Shown: piece after piece, positions 56,149 to 64,000 of the stretch
Position numbering within the stretch: the stretch's first letter is position 1
How the letters are laid out: each line of letters opens with the position of its first letter
Origin: an uncultured Synergistales bacterium
GTDB lineage: Bacteria; Synergistota; Synergistia; Synergistales; Aminobacteriaceae
Length of the DNA stretch: 64,000 nt
Direction: 5' to 3'
Assembly: GCA_905234075.1 (NCBI GenBank)
Contig: CAJOGI010000006.1
Coordinates: 44,127 to 108,126, forward strand
Made by a program: the position numbers and the translations under genes
Notes under the pieces: generated by a model
Seen by the model: the letters and a program-made list of their open reading frames with translations, nothing else
What the model was told of the DNA's origin: nothing
Database searches by the model: none

Positions 56149-56159
56149 AAAAAAACCTC

Positions 56160-56173
56160 CTAAGTCCTAACTA
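56160..56173. repeat. Two heptad units at the aspartokinase stop
   Basis: CTAAGTC, CTAACTA; the second contains the aspartokinase TAG stop on the minus strand. Confidence 0.45.
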
Positions 56174-57484
56174 AACAACGGCTTCATAGACTGCCCGCAA
56201 AGTTTTTTCAAAGTCCTCATCGTAAACGCCTATGATGATATTCAAGTCGTCGGCTCCCTGATCTATGAGGCGGACTTTTACATCGACTGCGGCGATAGCG
56301 TCAAAAATTTTCGCAAAAATTCCCTTCGTTGTTCCCATTCCCTCGCCGACTACGGCAATCAATGATAAATCTTTTTCAATAGTAATCGTATCGGGTTTAA
56401 TTGCGTTTGTGATGTCGTTAATAATTTCCTGACGCTTTATATCGAACATGGGATTTTTGAGAACGACGGCAAAATGATAAATTCCCGACACGTAATGCTC
56501 GCAGGAAATTCCGCGCTTTGCGAACGCCCCGAAAACTTTTTCGCCGACACCATAAGTTTTATTGAGCTTCATTTTTTCGATGCGGAGCATTTTGAATTTT
56601 CTGCGACCCGACACGCACGCCGCGACTTTTCTGTCAGTTCCTTCAGGAAGTTTTTCTGATATGAGCGTGCCTTCATCGTCGGGATAATGAATACTGCGGA
56701 TATTTGTAGAAACGCCGATATTTTTCAGGAGTAATAAAACGTCTTCATGTACGACATTAATTCCCATGTAAGTAAGCTCAATAAGTTCTGGGTATGTAAG
56801 GTTGCGGATTTTTGCGGGGTTTTCCACTATTGACGGGTCAGCGACGTAAATATGCCTGTGTTCTGTCCATTTTTCAAAGATGTCTGCTTTGATTGACTTA
56901 GCTATTACTGCGCCTGCTCCGTCTCCGCCGCTCTTAGCAGTTATTATTCTTGTTCCGCCTGCTACCCCGTAGCCGCCCGGTATGACAGCGTAAGGAATTT
57001 TTGAGAGAATTTCTGAAGTCATTTTAGCGGTCTGCTCCGTGTTGAGTGTGCCGTCATTGTTGAAGAAAAATAATTTTGCCGCGTCAACAAATTCCCAGCC
57101 CATATATGCGGCCATGATTTTTGCCATGAGACAAACGCCCCTGCTTGCCATGTTGTCCCGGCTCTTGCCGAAGAATAAATTTTTTTTAATGTCCGCGATT
57201 TCTGCGGCAACATCAAACTTTATTCCAAGCCCGTGAACAATCTCTTCAAAGCGTTCTTGAATGGCTGTAAGCGTCTCCATAAAGTTCTCTCTGCCTTCAT
57301 ATTTTGAATAGCAGATATAAAACAGATCCGTGATTTTTATATCATCGGGGGAACGCTGGCCGGGTGCCGCGACTACAACATAATGACGGTCGGGATTTGA
57401 TTTAATTATTTCTGCAGTGTGTTTAATTTTTTCCGCGCTGGCCAGTGCAGAACTTCCGAATTTCGATACGATAACTCCGCTCAT
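56171..57484 (-). CDS. Aspartokinase
   Basis: 437 aa. N-terminal kinase motif VSKFGSSALASAEKI (K-F-G-[GS]-[ST]); GGYGVAGGTRIITAKSGGDGAGAV and ELTYMGINVVHEDVLLLL; two C-terminal ACT domains (LSLIAVVGEGMGTTKGIFAKI). Makes aspartyl-phosphate for lysine/threonine/methionine synthesis, with feedback control through the ACT pair. The lysC/thrA-type isozyme cannot be decided. Confidence 0.92.
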   Translation of the reverse strand: MSGVIVSKFGSSALASAEKIKHTAEIIKSNPDRHYVVVAAPGQRSPDDIKITDLFYICYSKYEGRENFMETLTAIQERFEEIVHGLGIKFDVAAEIADIKKNLFFGKSRDNMASRGVCLMAKIMAAYMGWEFVDAAKLFFFNNDGTLNTEQTAKMTSEILSKIPYAVIPGGYGVAGGTRIITAKSGGDGAGAVIAKSIKADIFEKWTEHRHIYVADPSIVENPAKIRNLTYPELIELTYMGINVVHEDVLLLLKNIGVSTNIRSIHYPDDEGTLISEKLPEGTDRKVAACVSGRRKFKMLRIEKMKLNKTYGVGEKVFGAFAKRGISCEHYVSGIYHFAVVLKNPMFDIKRQEIINDITNAIKPDTITIEKDLSLIAVVGEGMGTTKGIFAKIFDAIAAVDVKVRLIDQGADDLNIIIGVYDEDFEKTLRAVYEAVV

Positions 57485-57522
57485 GAAATTATTATTGTCA
57501 TCTCTGTTCTCGTGAATTTTTA

Positions 57523-58362
57523 TTATTTTATCATGACCAGCGCGGCTTCTATAACATGCTTGGCAAGCACCGCAGTAGTTACGGCTCCGACACCTGCAGG
57601 AACGGGAGTAATAGCTTTAACGATCGGCTCGGCCTCATTGAAATTTACATCGCCGCATAATTTTCCGTCCGCGTCTAAATTAATTCCGACATCAATAATA
57701 ATTTGACCGGGCGCGGCGAAATTTTTGTCAATGAAATTTGCTTTTCCGATAGCCGCGATAATTATTTCTGAATTTCTGCAAACCTCCGCAAGATTTTTCG
57801 TTCGAGAGTGGCACATCGTAACGGTTGCGTTTTTATTTTGCAGAAGCATTGAGACGGGTTTCCCTATAACTAAACTGCGGCCTATGACGGCAATATTTTT
57901 TCCTTCGAGTTCAACGCCGTAAAAGTCTAAAAGCTCCATGCACGCGCTTGCAGTACAGGGAGCAAAGCCGGGACTGCCCGTAAAAATTTTTGCGAGTGAT
58001 TTTTCTGTCATGCAGTCAACATCTTTTTCGGGGCAGAGAATTTCACACGCGGCCTTCTCAATATTTTTATCAGGCAGCGGACGAAGCATTAAGCAGCCGT
58101 GAATATTTTTATCATCGTTAATATTTTTTATCGTGTCTAAAACGTTAGAGGCATCGGGCAAAATAAATTTTTTAACGTCAATTCCGATTTTCTCGCAGCG
58201 TTTTACCGCGCCCGTCTCGTAGGAAATATCACCGGGATTTTCTCCGACCCTCAAAATCGCAAGCGTGGGGACAATCCCTTTTGCTTTTAATCCGTCCGCC
58301 TGTTCAATTAATTTTTCGGTTAAAGCCGCCGCAACGGGCGCACCCTTCAAAATTTCAGCCAT
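57523..58362 (-). CDS. folD: Methylene-THF dehydrogenase FolD, cyclohydrolase residues missing
   Basis: 279 aa. NADP site VIGRSLVIGKPVSMLL; FAPCTASACMELL; PEKDVDCMT (Asp corresponding to E. coli D121 kept). Aligned with E. coli FolD, the Tyr52 equivalent is kept (SYETGAVKRCEKIG) but catalytic Lys56 is Ala, and Gln98 of LVQLPLP is Leu (LMLRPLP). It should oxidise or reduce 5,10-methylene-THF but not hydrolyse methenyl-THF. FchA is encoded directly upstream (7-bp gap) and can supply that step. Confidence 0.92.
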   Translation of the reverse strand: MAEILKGAPVAAALTEKLIEQADGLKAKGIVPTLAILRVGENPGDISYETGAVKRCEKIGIDVKKFILPDASNVLDTIKNINDDKNIHGCLMLRPLPDKNIEKAACEILCPEKDVDCMTEKSLAKIFTGSPGFAPCTASACMELLDFYGVELEGKNIAVIGRSLVIGKPVSMLLQNKNATVTMCHSRTKNLAEVCRNSEIIIAAIGKANFIDKNFAAPGQIIIDVGINLDADGKLCGDVNFNEAEPIVKAITPVPAGVGAVTTAVLAKHVIEAALVMIK

Positions 58363-58368
58363 GATAAA

Positions 58369-58998
58369 TTATTTCCCCCTTATAATTTTATTGACTTCGT
58401 CAGCAATTTTTGAAGCCTTCGGGCAAAACTCATTGAGCATTTTATCCGTCTTGGCCTCGATTGAAACTGCCTCGTCTCTGTTTTTTAATGAAGAGGTGTT
58501 TATGAAGACATTAACAGCCGCGCTCTCCATAGCCGCACGCGATAGCAAAGCACCGCAGCCGACATCAGAAATTAATAATCTGCTTCCCTTCGTAAGCATT
58601 TCTTCGAGCAGGTTAATAACTTCGGCGCATTGCTCAATCATTTCTAAAGGAGCTTTGCAGGCGTTGAGCAGTGCCTTCTCTAAAATTTCTCCGCGTTCGG
58701 GATTATCTTTTGGAATTGCGTAGGCTTCAGCTAAAGGCGTAAAGGCTTCCGCGTCCTCGTTGACAAGTTCTAAGAGCCTTAGCCTGATTTTTTCGGCCTT
58801 TGTTAAAATTTTTTTAATGTCCTCTTCAAATTCAGCATATTTCTTTTTTCCCAGCGTGAAGTTCCCGGCCATTGAACACAACGCCGCGCCCAGAGCACCG
58901 ACAAGAGCCGCCGCTCCGCCTCCGCCGGGCACTGACACTTTAGCCGCTAGTAAGTCCGAAAAATTTTCGCAGGTCTCACGAGTTAAAACCTTCTCCAA
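58369..58998 (-). CDS. fchA: Methenyl-THF cyclohydrolase / formimino-THF cyclodeaminase family (FchA)
   Basis: About 209 aa, FTCD-C fold. The signature KVSVPGGGGAAALVGALGAAL SM-type segment and the helical bundle (RLRLLELVNEDAEAFTPLA) are typical. I choose TTG at 58998 since GGAG lies 9 bases upstream; ATG at 59007 and TTG at 59013 are alternatives. It converts methenyl-THF to formyl-THF or releases ammonia from formimino-THF, as in histidine, purine or glycine fermenters. First gene of fchA-folD-ask-galT-ttcA. Confidence 0.88.
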   Translation of the reverse strand: MEKVLTRETCENFSDLLAAKVSVPGGGGAAALVGALGAALCSMAGNFTLGKKKYAEFEEDIKKILTKAEKIRLRLLELVNEDAEAFTPLAEAYAIPKDNPERGEILEKALLNACKAPLEMIEQCAEVINLLEEMLTKGSRLLISDVGCGALLSRAAMESAAVNVFINTSSLKNRDEAVSIEAKTDKMLNEFCPKASKIADEVNKIIRGK

Positions 58999-59051
58999 AA
59001 AAATCATCTCCAACTGAAATAATAAATAATATATAGCACAAAAATGCTAGA

Positions 59052-59078
59052 TTGAAAAAACTTTCTCTGAATTATAAT
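59052..59078 (+). promoter_or_regulatory. Candidate promoter of trpB2
   Basis: TTGAAA (59052-59057), 15-bp spacer, TATAAT (59073-59078), plus strand. The spacer is short. Start near 59086; AAGGAG precedes the ATG by 13 bases. Confidence 0.5.
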
Positions 59079-59122
59079 TAACGGGTTAAAAATTTTATGA
59101 AGCAAAGGAGAAAAAATTTATC

Positions 59123-60484
59123 ATGAGTAAATTTGAAGTACCGTATAAAATTTATCTTGATGAAAAAGAAATCCCCTCATCCTGGTACAACGTAAGAGCA
59201 GACATGAAGACCAAGCCCGCGCCGCTTATAAATCCGGGAACCCTCAAGCCCATGACGTTCGAGGACATGCAGCCTGTTTTCTGCGATGAACTCATTAAGC
59301 AGGAACTTGATATTCCGATACCTGAAGAAATTTTGAACTTTTATAAAATGTACAGGCCCTCGCCGCTGACCCACGCCGTATATCTTGAGGAGGCACTCGG
59401 AACTCCGGCGCATATTTTTTACAAGTTTGAGGGCAATAATACTTCAGGCTCTCATAAATTAAACTCAGCGATCGCTCAGGCTTATTACGCTAAAAAACAG
59501 GGGCTCAAGGGCGTAACGACGGAGACAGGCGCAGGACAGTGGGGCACGGCTCTTGCTATGGCGTGCTCGTTCTTCAAACTCGGCTGTAAAGTTTACATGG
59601 TCAGAGTTTCTTACGAACAGAAGCCCTTTAGGCGCGAGGTCATGAGAACTTACGGGGCAAGCGTAACGCCTTCGCCCTCAATGGAAACGAACATCGGCCG
59701 CAAAATTAACGCAGAGCACCCAAACACGACGGGCTCATTAGGCTGTGCAATTTCTGAAGCAGTTGAAGTCGCCGTCTCTACAGAAGGCTATCGCTACGTT
59801 CTCGGAAGCGTCTTAAATCAAGTCCTGCTGCATCAATCAATAATCGGACTTGAAACTCAAGCGGCCTGCAAAAAATACGGCATCAAGCCCGACATTATAA
59901 TCGGCTGTGCCGGAGGCGGCTCGAACTTAGGCGGATTAATCTCTCCGTTTATGGGGGAAAAACTTCGCGGCGAAGCTGATTATAGATTTATTGCTGTTGA
60001 GCCTGCGAGCTGTCCGAGCTTCACACGCGGAAAATTTGCTTACGATTTCTGCGACACAGGAAAAGTCTGCCCGATGGCAAAAATGTACACGCTGGGCCAT
60101 GATTTTATCCCTTCAGCGAACCACGCCGGAGGACTTCGTTATCACGGAATGAGCGGAATACTTTCACAGCTTTACCACGACGGATTAATGGAGGCTCGTG
60201 CCGTTGAACAGACGAGCGTTTTTGAAGCGGCTGAAATGTTTGCGCGTGTTGAAGGAATTTTGCCTGCGCCTGAAAGTTCACACGCTATCCGTGCAGCGAT
60301 CGATGAGGCGTTAAAATGCAAAGAGACCGGCGAAGAAAAAACGATCATTCTTGGCCTCACGGGGACTGGATATTTTGACATGGTCGCCTACGAAAAATAT
60401 AACGACGGCACTATGACGGACTATATTCCGACTGATGAAGATTTAGCGAAAGGCTTTGCCGGAATACCTAACGTGAATTTGTAG
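59123..60484 (+). CDS. TrpB2-type tryptophan synthase beta chain
   Basis: 453 aa, longer than TrpB1. PLP-Lys motif is NNTSGSHKLNSAIAQAYYA (Lys in S-H-K); TTETGAGQWGTALA; GCAGGGSNLGGL; PSANHAGGLRYHGMSG is diagnostic of TrpB2. The enzyme condenses indole (or another nucleophile) with serine without a TrpA partner. No trpA or other trp gene is nearby, so indole salvage is the likely role. Single-gene unit followed by a bidirectional terminator. Confidence 0.93.
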   Translation: MSKFEVPYKIYLDEKEIPSSWYNVRADMKTKPAPLINPGTLKPMTFEDMQPVFCDELIKQELDIPIPEEILNFYKMYRPSPLTHAVYLEEALGTPAHIFYKFEGNNTSGSHKLNSAIAQAYYAKKQGLKGVTTETGAGQWGTALAMACSFFKLGCKVYMVRVSYEQKPFRREVMRTYGASVTPSPSMETNIGRKINAEHPNTTGSLGCAISEAVEVAVSTEGYRYVLGSVLNQVLLHQSIIGLETQAACKKYGIKPDIIIGCAGGGSNLGGLISPFMGEKLRGEADYRFIAVEPASCPSFTRGKFAYDFCDTGKVCPMAKMYTLGHDFIPSANHAGGLRYHGMSGILSQLYHDGLMEARAVEQTSVFEAAEMFARVEGILPAPESSHAIRAAIDEALKCKETGEEKTIILGLTGTGYFDMVAYEKYNDGTMTDYIPTDEDLAKGFAGIPNVNL

Positions 60485-60490
60485 ATAACA

Positions 60491-60515
60491 AAAAAGCCGG
60501 AGCAAAACTCCGGCT
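60491..60515. terminator. Bidirectional terminator between trpB2 and the pseudopilin gene
   Basis: AGCCGGAG (60495-60502) pairs with CTCCGGCT (60508-60515) around a 5-nt loop. Minus strand is followed by TTTTTTGTT (strong); plus strand by GAAATTTTC (weak). Confidence 0.85.
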
Positions 60516-60537
60516 GAAATTTTCAAAAAATCGTGTT

Positions 60538-61140
60538 CTATTTATACAGCCTGAAGGCTTCCATTGCCACGTAATTATAACCGTCATAGATAACAGGGTT
60601 CTCCTCGACAGTCATTGTTTTCTTATATGCAAGGAGATGTGATTGCTCTGCTTTTGCGATAAGTTTTTCTTTTAAGCGACGCTCTTCTTTTTCGTTATTG
60701 TTTTCAGAAATTCTGTATATTACGTAACATCTTGTATTTGAGTTACCCATGTAAACAGAATAACCTCCGACAGCCGCGTGCCAATCCGTAGCTCCGCCTT
60801 TTGTACCTGCATTAAGCGAAATATTTTTATTGTCATCAATGTATTTTTTTATTTCTGAATTTTTCTCTGATAAAAGCTCATGCAGTTTTCTGTCGCCCGT
60901 GCTGTCTCTTATGTGATAGTTATCAGTACCGCTGGAAACAATTCTTTCAGAATTATCACGATACCAAGTTATAGTAGCAATTTTAAGCTGTGTCAAATTG
61001 CTTATGATTTCAGTAGCTTTTGCTGATGCTGCTGCTTCAACGCTTGACAATATCATCATAGAAGCTAAAACACCAATTACGACAATAACAATTAATAATT
61101 CAATGAGAGTAAAGCCTTTGCGCTTGAAAGTTTTGTTCAT
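60538..61140 (-). CDS. Type II/IV pseudopilin or pilin 1 of a tandem pair
   Basis: 200 aa from the ATG at 61140. The leader MNKTFKRKG is followed by FTLIELLIVIVVIGVLASMM, with Glu at +5. The rest is a mixed domain (GYSVYMGNSNTRCYVIYRI) with no disulfide pattern of classical pilins. The start differs from the longer open frame (61176), giving the typical short basic leader. Candidate major pseudopilin (GspG/H-like) that the T2SS operon lacks. Confidence 0.83.
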   Translation of the reverse strand: MNKTFKRKGFTLIELLIVIVVIGVLASMMILSSVEAAASAKATEIISNLTQLKIATITWYRDNSERIVSSGTDNYHIRDSTGDRKLHELLSEKNSEIKKYIDDNKNISLNAGTKGGATDWHAAVGGYSVYMGNSNTRCYVIYRISENNNEKEERRLKEKLIAKAEQSHLLAYKKTMTVEENPVIYDGYNYVAMEAFRLYK

Positions 61141-61205
61141 ATTATTTTTTATTTTCCCCCTTAAACGGCCAAGCATGAAGACCTGACAAGTTTATTATCG
61201 TTCAT

Positions 61206-61829
61206 TTACTCTAAATCAAGCACCTTCAGCCAAACTATTGAGCCTCCTTCATATGGTTTTATATCTGCTTTTTTGGCTGTACCGTTGTTATCATTTGTGC
61301 CTGTAGTTCCCTGATTGGCTAGAAGGCCTAATGATTTTGTTTTTGCTACCAACTTTGCTGGAACTCCTGACGATATTTCAGAAGCACTCAAAGCATACCC
61401 CACAAACCAAGATTTCCTATTATTAACCTTGCCGCTATCTTCAAATCTGTACATGCCCTGACCTGTGGTTCCATCGTTATTATAAGAAAAATTATTACCA
61501 CTAAACTTAAATTGAGAAGAATTTCCAATATATTTTGTTACCAACTTGGAAGCATTTTTCATCAAATCTCCCAGATTATTAACTCCGCTACCAATATTTT
61601 TAAGTTTATACTCTCCATTTTCCTTATAAACTTTATCATAATTATCAATATACCATTGCGTAAGTGCCTTTTTGAATGTAGTTAAGCCTGCAACAATATT
61701 TGATGCCCTAGCAGAACTTACCGCCTCCGTGCTTGACAACATCATCATAGCCGAAAGAACGCCGATAACAACGATAACGATTAATAATTCAACGAGCGTG
61801 AAGCCTTTACGCTTAAAATTTTTTTTCAT
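61206..61829 (-). CDS. Type II/IV pseudopilin or pilin 2 of a tandem pair
   Basis: 207 aa. Leader MKKNFKRKG then FTLVELLIVIVVIGVLSAMM, nearly identical to its neighbour over the first 40 residues; the globular part differs (Asn/Gly/Ser-rich, KFSGNNFSYNNDGTTGQGM). Its codons are more AT-rich than the neighbour's. AAAGGGCG lies about 9 bases upstream. A tandem duplicate with a diverged surface domain is likely. Confidence 0.85.
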   Translation of the reverse strand: MKKNFKRKGFTLVELLIVIVVIGVLSAMMMLSSTEAVSSARASNIVAGLTTFKKALTQWYIDNYDKVYKENGEYKLKNIGSGVNNLGDLMKNASKLVTKYIGNSSQFKFSGNNFSYNNDGTTGQGMYRFEDSGKVNNRKSWFVGYALSASEISSGVPAKLVAKTKSLGLLANQGTTGTNDNNGTAKKADIKPYEGGSIVWLKVLDLE

Positions 61830-61895
61830 TAAAATTCGCCCTTTTCTGTTATATTTTTATTGATTGCTTGAATTTTTAATATTATAACACTCAAT

Positions 61896-61920
61896 AAAAA
61901 AAGCCGGGCATTTTTCAAAG
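61896..61920. repeat. Direct repeat (left copy) flanking the toxin-antitoxin cassette
   Basis: Matches 62393-62418 (A-rich run + GCCGGGCATTTTT + CAAA) with one extra T and one substitution. The left copy lacks the CCCGGCT half of the right-hand terminator. Confidence 0.65.
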
Positions 61921-61931
61921 TTTTCGGAACG

Positions 61932-62199
61932 CTAAAAAGTCTCGTAATGCGTCCATAAGCTAAGAATTTTTATGCGCCTCATTTCCAATATCAACCTGAT
62001 AAACCATGCGATGCTGAACATTAAGACGACGCGAATAAACATTTTCAAGCCCTCTAAGTTTTTCATATGGCGGCGGATATTGAAATGGATTAACCCGAAT
62101 AATATCAAGCAATTCATTAAGTTTTGAATCAAGACCAGCCGCTCTACAAAGCGCAACATGTTTTTGAGCAGCTTTAGTAAACCTTATCTCATAATTCAT
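61932..62199 (-). pseudogene. RelE/YoeB-type toxin with a frameshift near its C-terminus
   Basis: The first frame (stop at 61960) gives 79 residues: FTKAAQKHVALCRAAG, IRVNPFQYPPPYEKLRG, YSRRLNVQHRMVYQVDIG, typical of Txe/YoeB mRNA interferases. It ends prematurely in HKNS. The next frame continues with IKILSLWTHYETF, the expected YoeB ending containing the catalytic His-Tyr. Removing one base near 61967-61980 would join them. The start overlaps the antitoxin stop (ATGA). Confidence 0.8.
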
Positions 62200-62354
62200 T
62201 TAAGAGCCTCTGCCTCTGGTACACAGTCTTCCCACGAAGTGACAAGGCCTTCAAGAATATCGCGTGCTACAGCAGGTTTTGAAAAAAGATATGCAGTATC
62301 GTCAAGCGGCAAAGTCTGAATATTTTTATCGATATATGCGTCTGTGATTTCCAA
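62196..62354 (-). CDS. Short antitoxin resembling the C-terminus of YefM/Phd
   Basis: 52 aa, TTG start with AGGAGG 10 bases upstream; a stop codon precedes it in frame, so there is no longer form. The segment LDDTAYLFSKPAVARDILE parallels the toxin-binding end of YefM (L-x-x-T-A-Y-L-L-x-S-P-x-N-A). The DNA-binding N-terminal half of YefM is absent. It overlaps the toxin start by 4 bases. Confidence 0.65.
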   Translation of the reverse strand: MEITDAYIDKNIQTLPLDDTAYLFSKPAVARDILEGLVTSWEDCVPEAEALK

Positions 62355-62395
62355 AATAATTAGCCTCCTTCATTTTTTGAAAATTATATAACAAA

Positions 62396-62430
62396 AGAGC
62401 CGGGCATTTTTTCAAACACCCGGCTGATTT
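62396..62430 (-). terminator. Terminator downstream of PFOR (right direct-repeat copy)
   Basis: AGCCGGG (62398-62404) pairs with CCCGGCT (62419-62425); T runs occur on both sides (minus CTTTTG, plus GATTTTTTT). Its left half is the right copy of the direct repeat that flanks the toxin-antitoxin cassette. Confidence 0.75.
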
Positions 62431-62478
62431 TTTTATTCTAGCTGATAGAAATAAGAAATTAATTCCTAATTAATGAAA

Positions 62479-64000
62479 TTATTTCGCTTCTACAGGAATT
62501 GCGGCCATCTCTGAAAGAGCCTTGTATGTTTCATAACGCTCTTTAGCTTCGGCGGCGTTCTTGTCAAATAATGCGTCAGCAATATCCGGGAACCCAAGTT
62601 TGAGCGATGAGTAGCGGACTTCGCCGAGCAGGAACTCTTTGTAGTCGCTCTTCGGTGCTTTGCTGTCAAGAATGAACGGGTTTTTGCCCTCCGCGATTAA
62701 ATCCGGGTTATAGCGGTATAAATGCCAGTAGCCGGCCTCAACTGCGAGCTTCGTTCTCTCCTGAGTCTTGCCCATGCCTGCTCTGATTCCGTGATTAATG
62801 CAGGGCGCGTAAGCGATGATTAATGACGGGCCTTTGTGCGCTTCAGCTTCTTTGAGAGCCTTGAGTAACTGGTTCTTATCTGCTCCCATTCCGACCTGAG
62901 CTACATAGACGGTGCCGTAAGTCATAGCCATGCGGCCTAAATCCTTTTTGCGCGTTCTCTTGCCGCTTGCCGCGAACTGTGCAATAGCCGCTGTCGGTGT
63001 TGACTTCGATGACTGTCCGCCGGTGTTTGAATAAACTTCCGTATCAAGAACGAGGACGTTTACGTCTTCGCCGCTTCCAAGAACGTGGTCAAGTCCGCCG
63101 TAGCCGATGTCATAGCCCCAGCCGTCTCCGCCGAATATCCAGACGGATTTTTTGACGAGGTAGTCATGATATGTTGCGATCGTGCAAAATTCTTTCATTG
63201 CCGCTTCGCTTAACGGTGCGTGTTCATGCTCTTCACAGCCGCAGCAGCAGAAAATCTTTTCGAGTAACTTTTCAACCTTCTCAGCCGCCGCCACTGAAGC
63301 CTCTCCGTCAAGATGTGCATCAAGCCAGCCCTGTAAGACTTCTTTGTCTTCAGCAGGTACATCGTCCATCTTGATTAAGTTTTCAGCCGCTGTCGTTAAG
63401 TAATTTACCATGACATTGAGCGATAACTTCATGCCCATTCCGTATTCTGCCGCGTCCTCGAATAAGGAGTTGCCCCAAGCCGGGCCGTGTCCGTTCGCGT
63501 CAGTCGTGTAAGGCATTGAAGGAGCGGAACCGCCCCAAATTGATGAACAGCCGGTGGCGTTCGCGACTATCATTCTTGAGCCGAAAAGCTGTGTGATTAA
63601 TTTCGCGTAAGGTGTTTCGCCGCAGCCTGCGCAAGCTCCGCTGAACTCAAATAACGGTCTCTGGAACTGCGAGCCCTGTACTGTGAACTTGTCGCCTGCG
63701 TCAGTCTTGTCTGCAACTTCTTCAACTGCGAATGTCCAGTTGTCAATCTGATCTGTCTGTGAAGCTGTCGGCTTCATCTCAAGAGCCTTGACCGGGCAGA
63801 TGTCGGCGCAGTTTCCGCAGCCTAAGCAGTCAAGCGTGTCAACCTGCATTTTATATTTATAGCCCTTCTCCTTGAGCTTCGGTGCTTTAACGTCAACTGC
63901 TCCGAATTTTTCAGGAGCGGCAGCCTGTTCAGCGGCATCAAGTAAGAACGGACGAATAGCGGCGTGCGGGCATACCATTGAGCACTGGTTGCACTGGATA
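62479..64000 (-). CDS. Pyruvate:ferredoxin (flavodoxin) oxidoreductase, C-terminal part; 5' end beyond window
   Basis: The frame is open to the right edge (before M-V-C-P it reads I-Q-C-N-Q-C-S). The first 4Fe-4S unit is CNQCSMVCPH, the second LDCLGCGNCADICPVKAL. Then comes the proximal-cluster/TPP region FSGACAGCGETPYAKL, GGDGWGYDIGYGGLDHVL and NVLVLDTEVYSNTGGQSSKS. Single-chain PFOR makes acetyl-CoA, CO2 and reduced ferredoxin from pyruvate, typical of anaerobes. About 500 of roughly 1170 residues are in the window. Confidence 0.95.
   Translation of the reverse strand, partial: IQCNQCSMVCPHAAIRPFLLDAAEQAAAPEKFGAVDVKAPKLKEKGYKYKMQVDTLDCLGCGNCADICPVKALEMKPTASQTDQIDNWTFAVEEVADKTDAGDKFTVQGSQFQRPLFEFSGACAGCGETPYAKLITQLFGSRMIVANATGCSSIWGGSAPSMPYTTDANGHGPAWGNSLFEDAAEYGMGMKLSLNVMVNYLTTAAENLIKMDDVPAEDKEVLQGWLDAHLDGEASVAAAEKVEKLLEKIFCCCGCEEHEHAPLSEAAMKEFCTIATYHDYLVKKSVWIFGGDGWGYDIGYGGLDHVLGSGEDVNVLVLDTEVYSNTGGQSSKSTPTAAIAQFAASGKRTRKKDLGRMAMTYGTVYVAQVGMGADKNQLLKALKEAEAHKGPSLIIAYAPCINHGIRAGMGKTQERTKLAVEAGYWHLYRYNPDLIAEGKNPFILDSKAPKSDYKEFLLGEVRYSSLKLGFPDIADALFDKNAAEAKERYETYKALSEMAAIPVEAK

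Overview
The window is dense bacterial DNA of moderate GC with almost no spare sequence. Most of it reads on the minus strand in long operons. PFOR, a paired FchA/FolD, a GntP-LarA-Uxu sugar-acid operon, a diderm type II secretion (T2SS) operon and a TrpB2 point to an anaerobic, fermentative diderm. Synergistota is my best guess, from gene content and flavour only; no rRNA or tRNA gene was seen. The window cuts a gene at each end: an NrnA-type phosphoesterase on the left and PFOR on the right.

Layout. 0-5.6 kb: rimP-nusA-ylxR/L7Ae-infB-rbfA-nrnA, reading leftwards from a promoter followed by a terminator-like leader hairpin. 5.6-9 kb: guaB and a MetNI-type transporter. 9-12 kb: lspA, a HAD phosphatase and pepF. 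12-14 kb: a SWIM zinc-finger gene convergent with, and overlapping, a helix-turn-helix gene with related modules. 14-18 kb: smpB and a broken dcw piece (murD-ftsW-murG). 18-20 kb: a secreted unknown, bioY and birA. 20-34.7 kb: one long T2SS operon that also carries a polysaccharide deacetylase, an O-antigen-ligase-like protein and a spermidine-synthase-like membrane protein. 35-38.6 kb: trkH, trkA and an acyl-ACP thioesterase. 38.7-42.6 kb: dprA, ybgC, an unannotated 45-residue membrane peptide with a likely antisense RNA, and gyrB. 42.6-50.9 kb: sugar-acid catabolic operon. 51-59 kb: mutS, a transposase-like fragment, ttcA, galT, aspartokinase, folD and fchA. 59-64 kb: trpB2, two tandem pseudopilins, a decaying toxin-antitoxin pair between direct repeats, and PFOR.

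The sites that most deserve follow-up are: (1) the 45-aa peptide/antisense locus near 40.4 kb, which has the architecture of a type I toxin-antitoxin system; (2) a two-copy intergenic element of about 150 bp (18.1 and 34.8 kb) with promoter, immediate hairpin and conserved tail, where the stems differ but pairing is kept; (3) the SWIM/HTH pair; (4) GntP-LarA-UxuA, which reads as gluconate to mannonate to KDG through a nickel hydroxyacid epimerase; (5) a FolD lacking the cyclohydrolase residues next to FchA; (6) dispersed 7-bp repeats (CTAACTC/CTACCTC) at gene ends that supply C-terminal codons and, once, a terminator.
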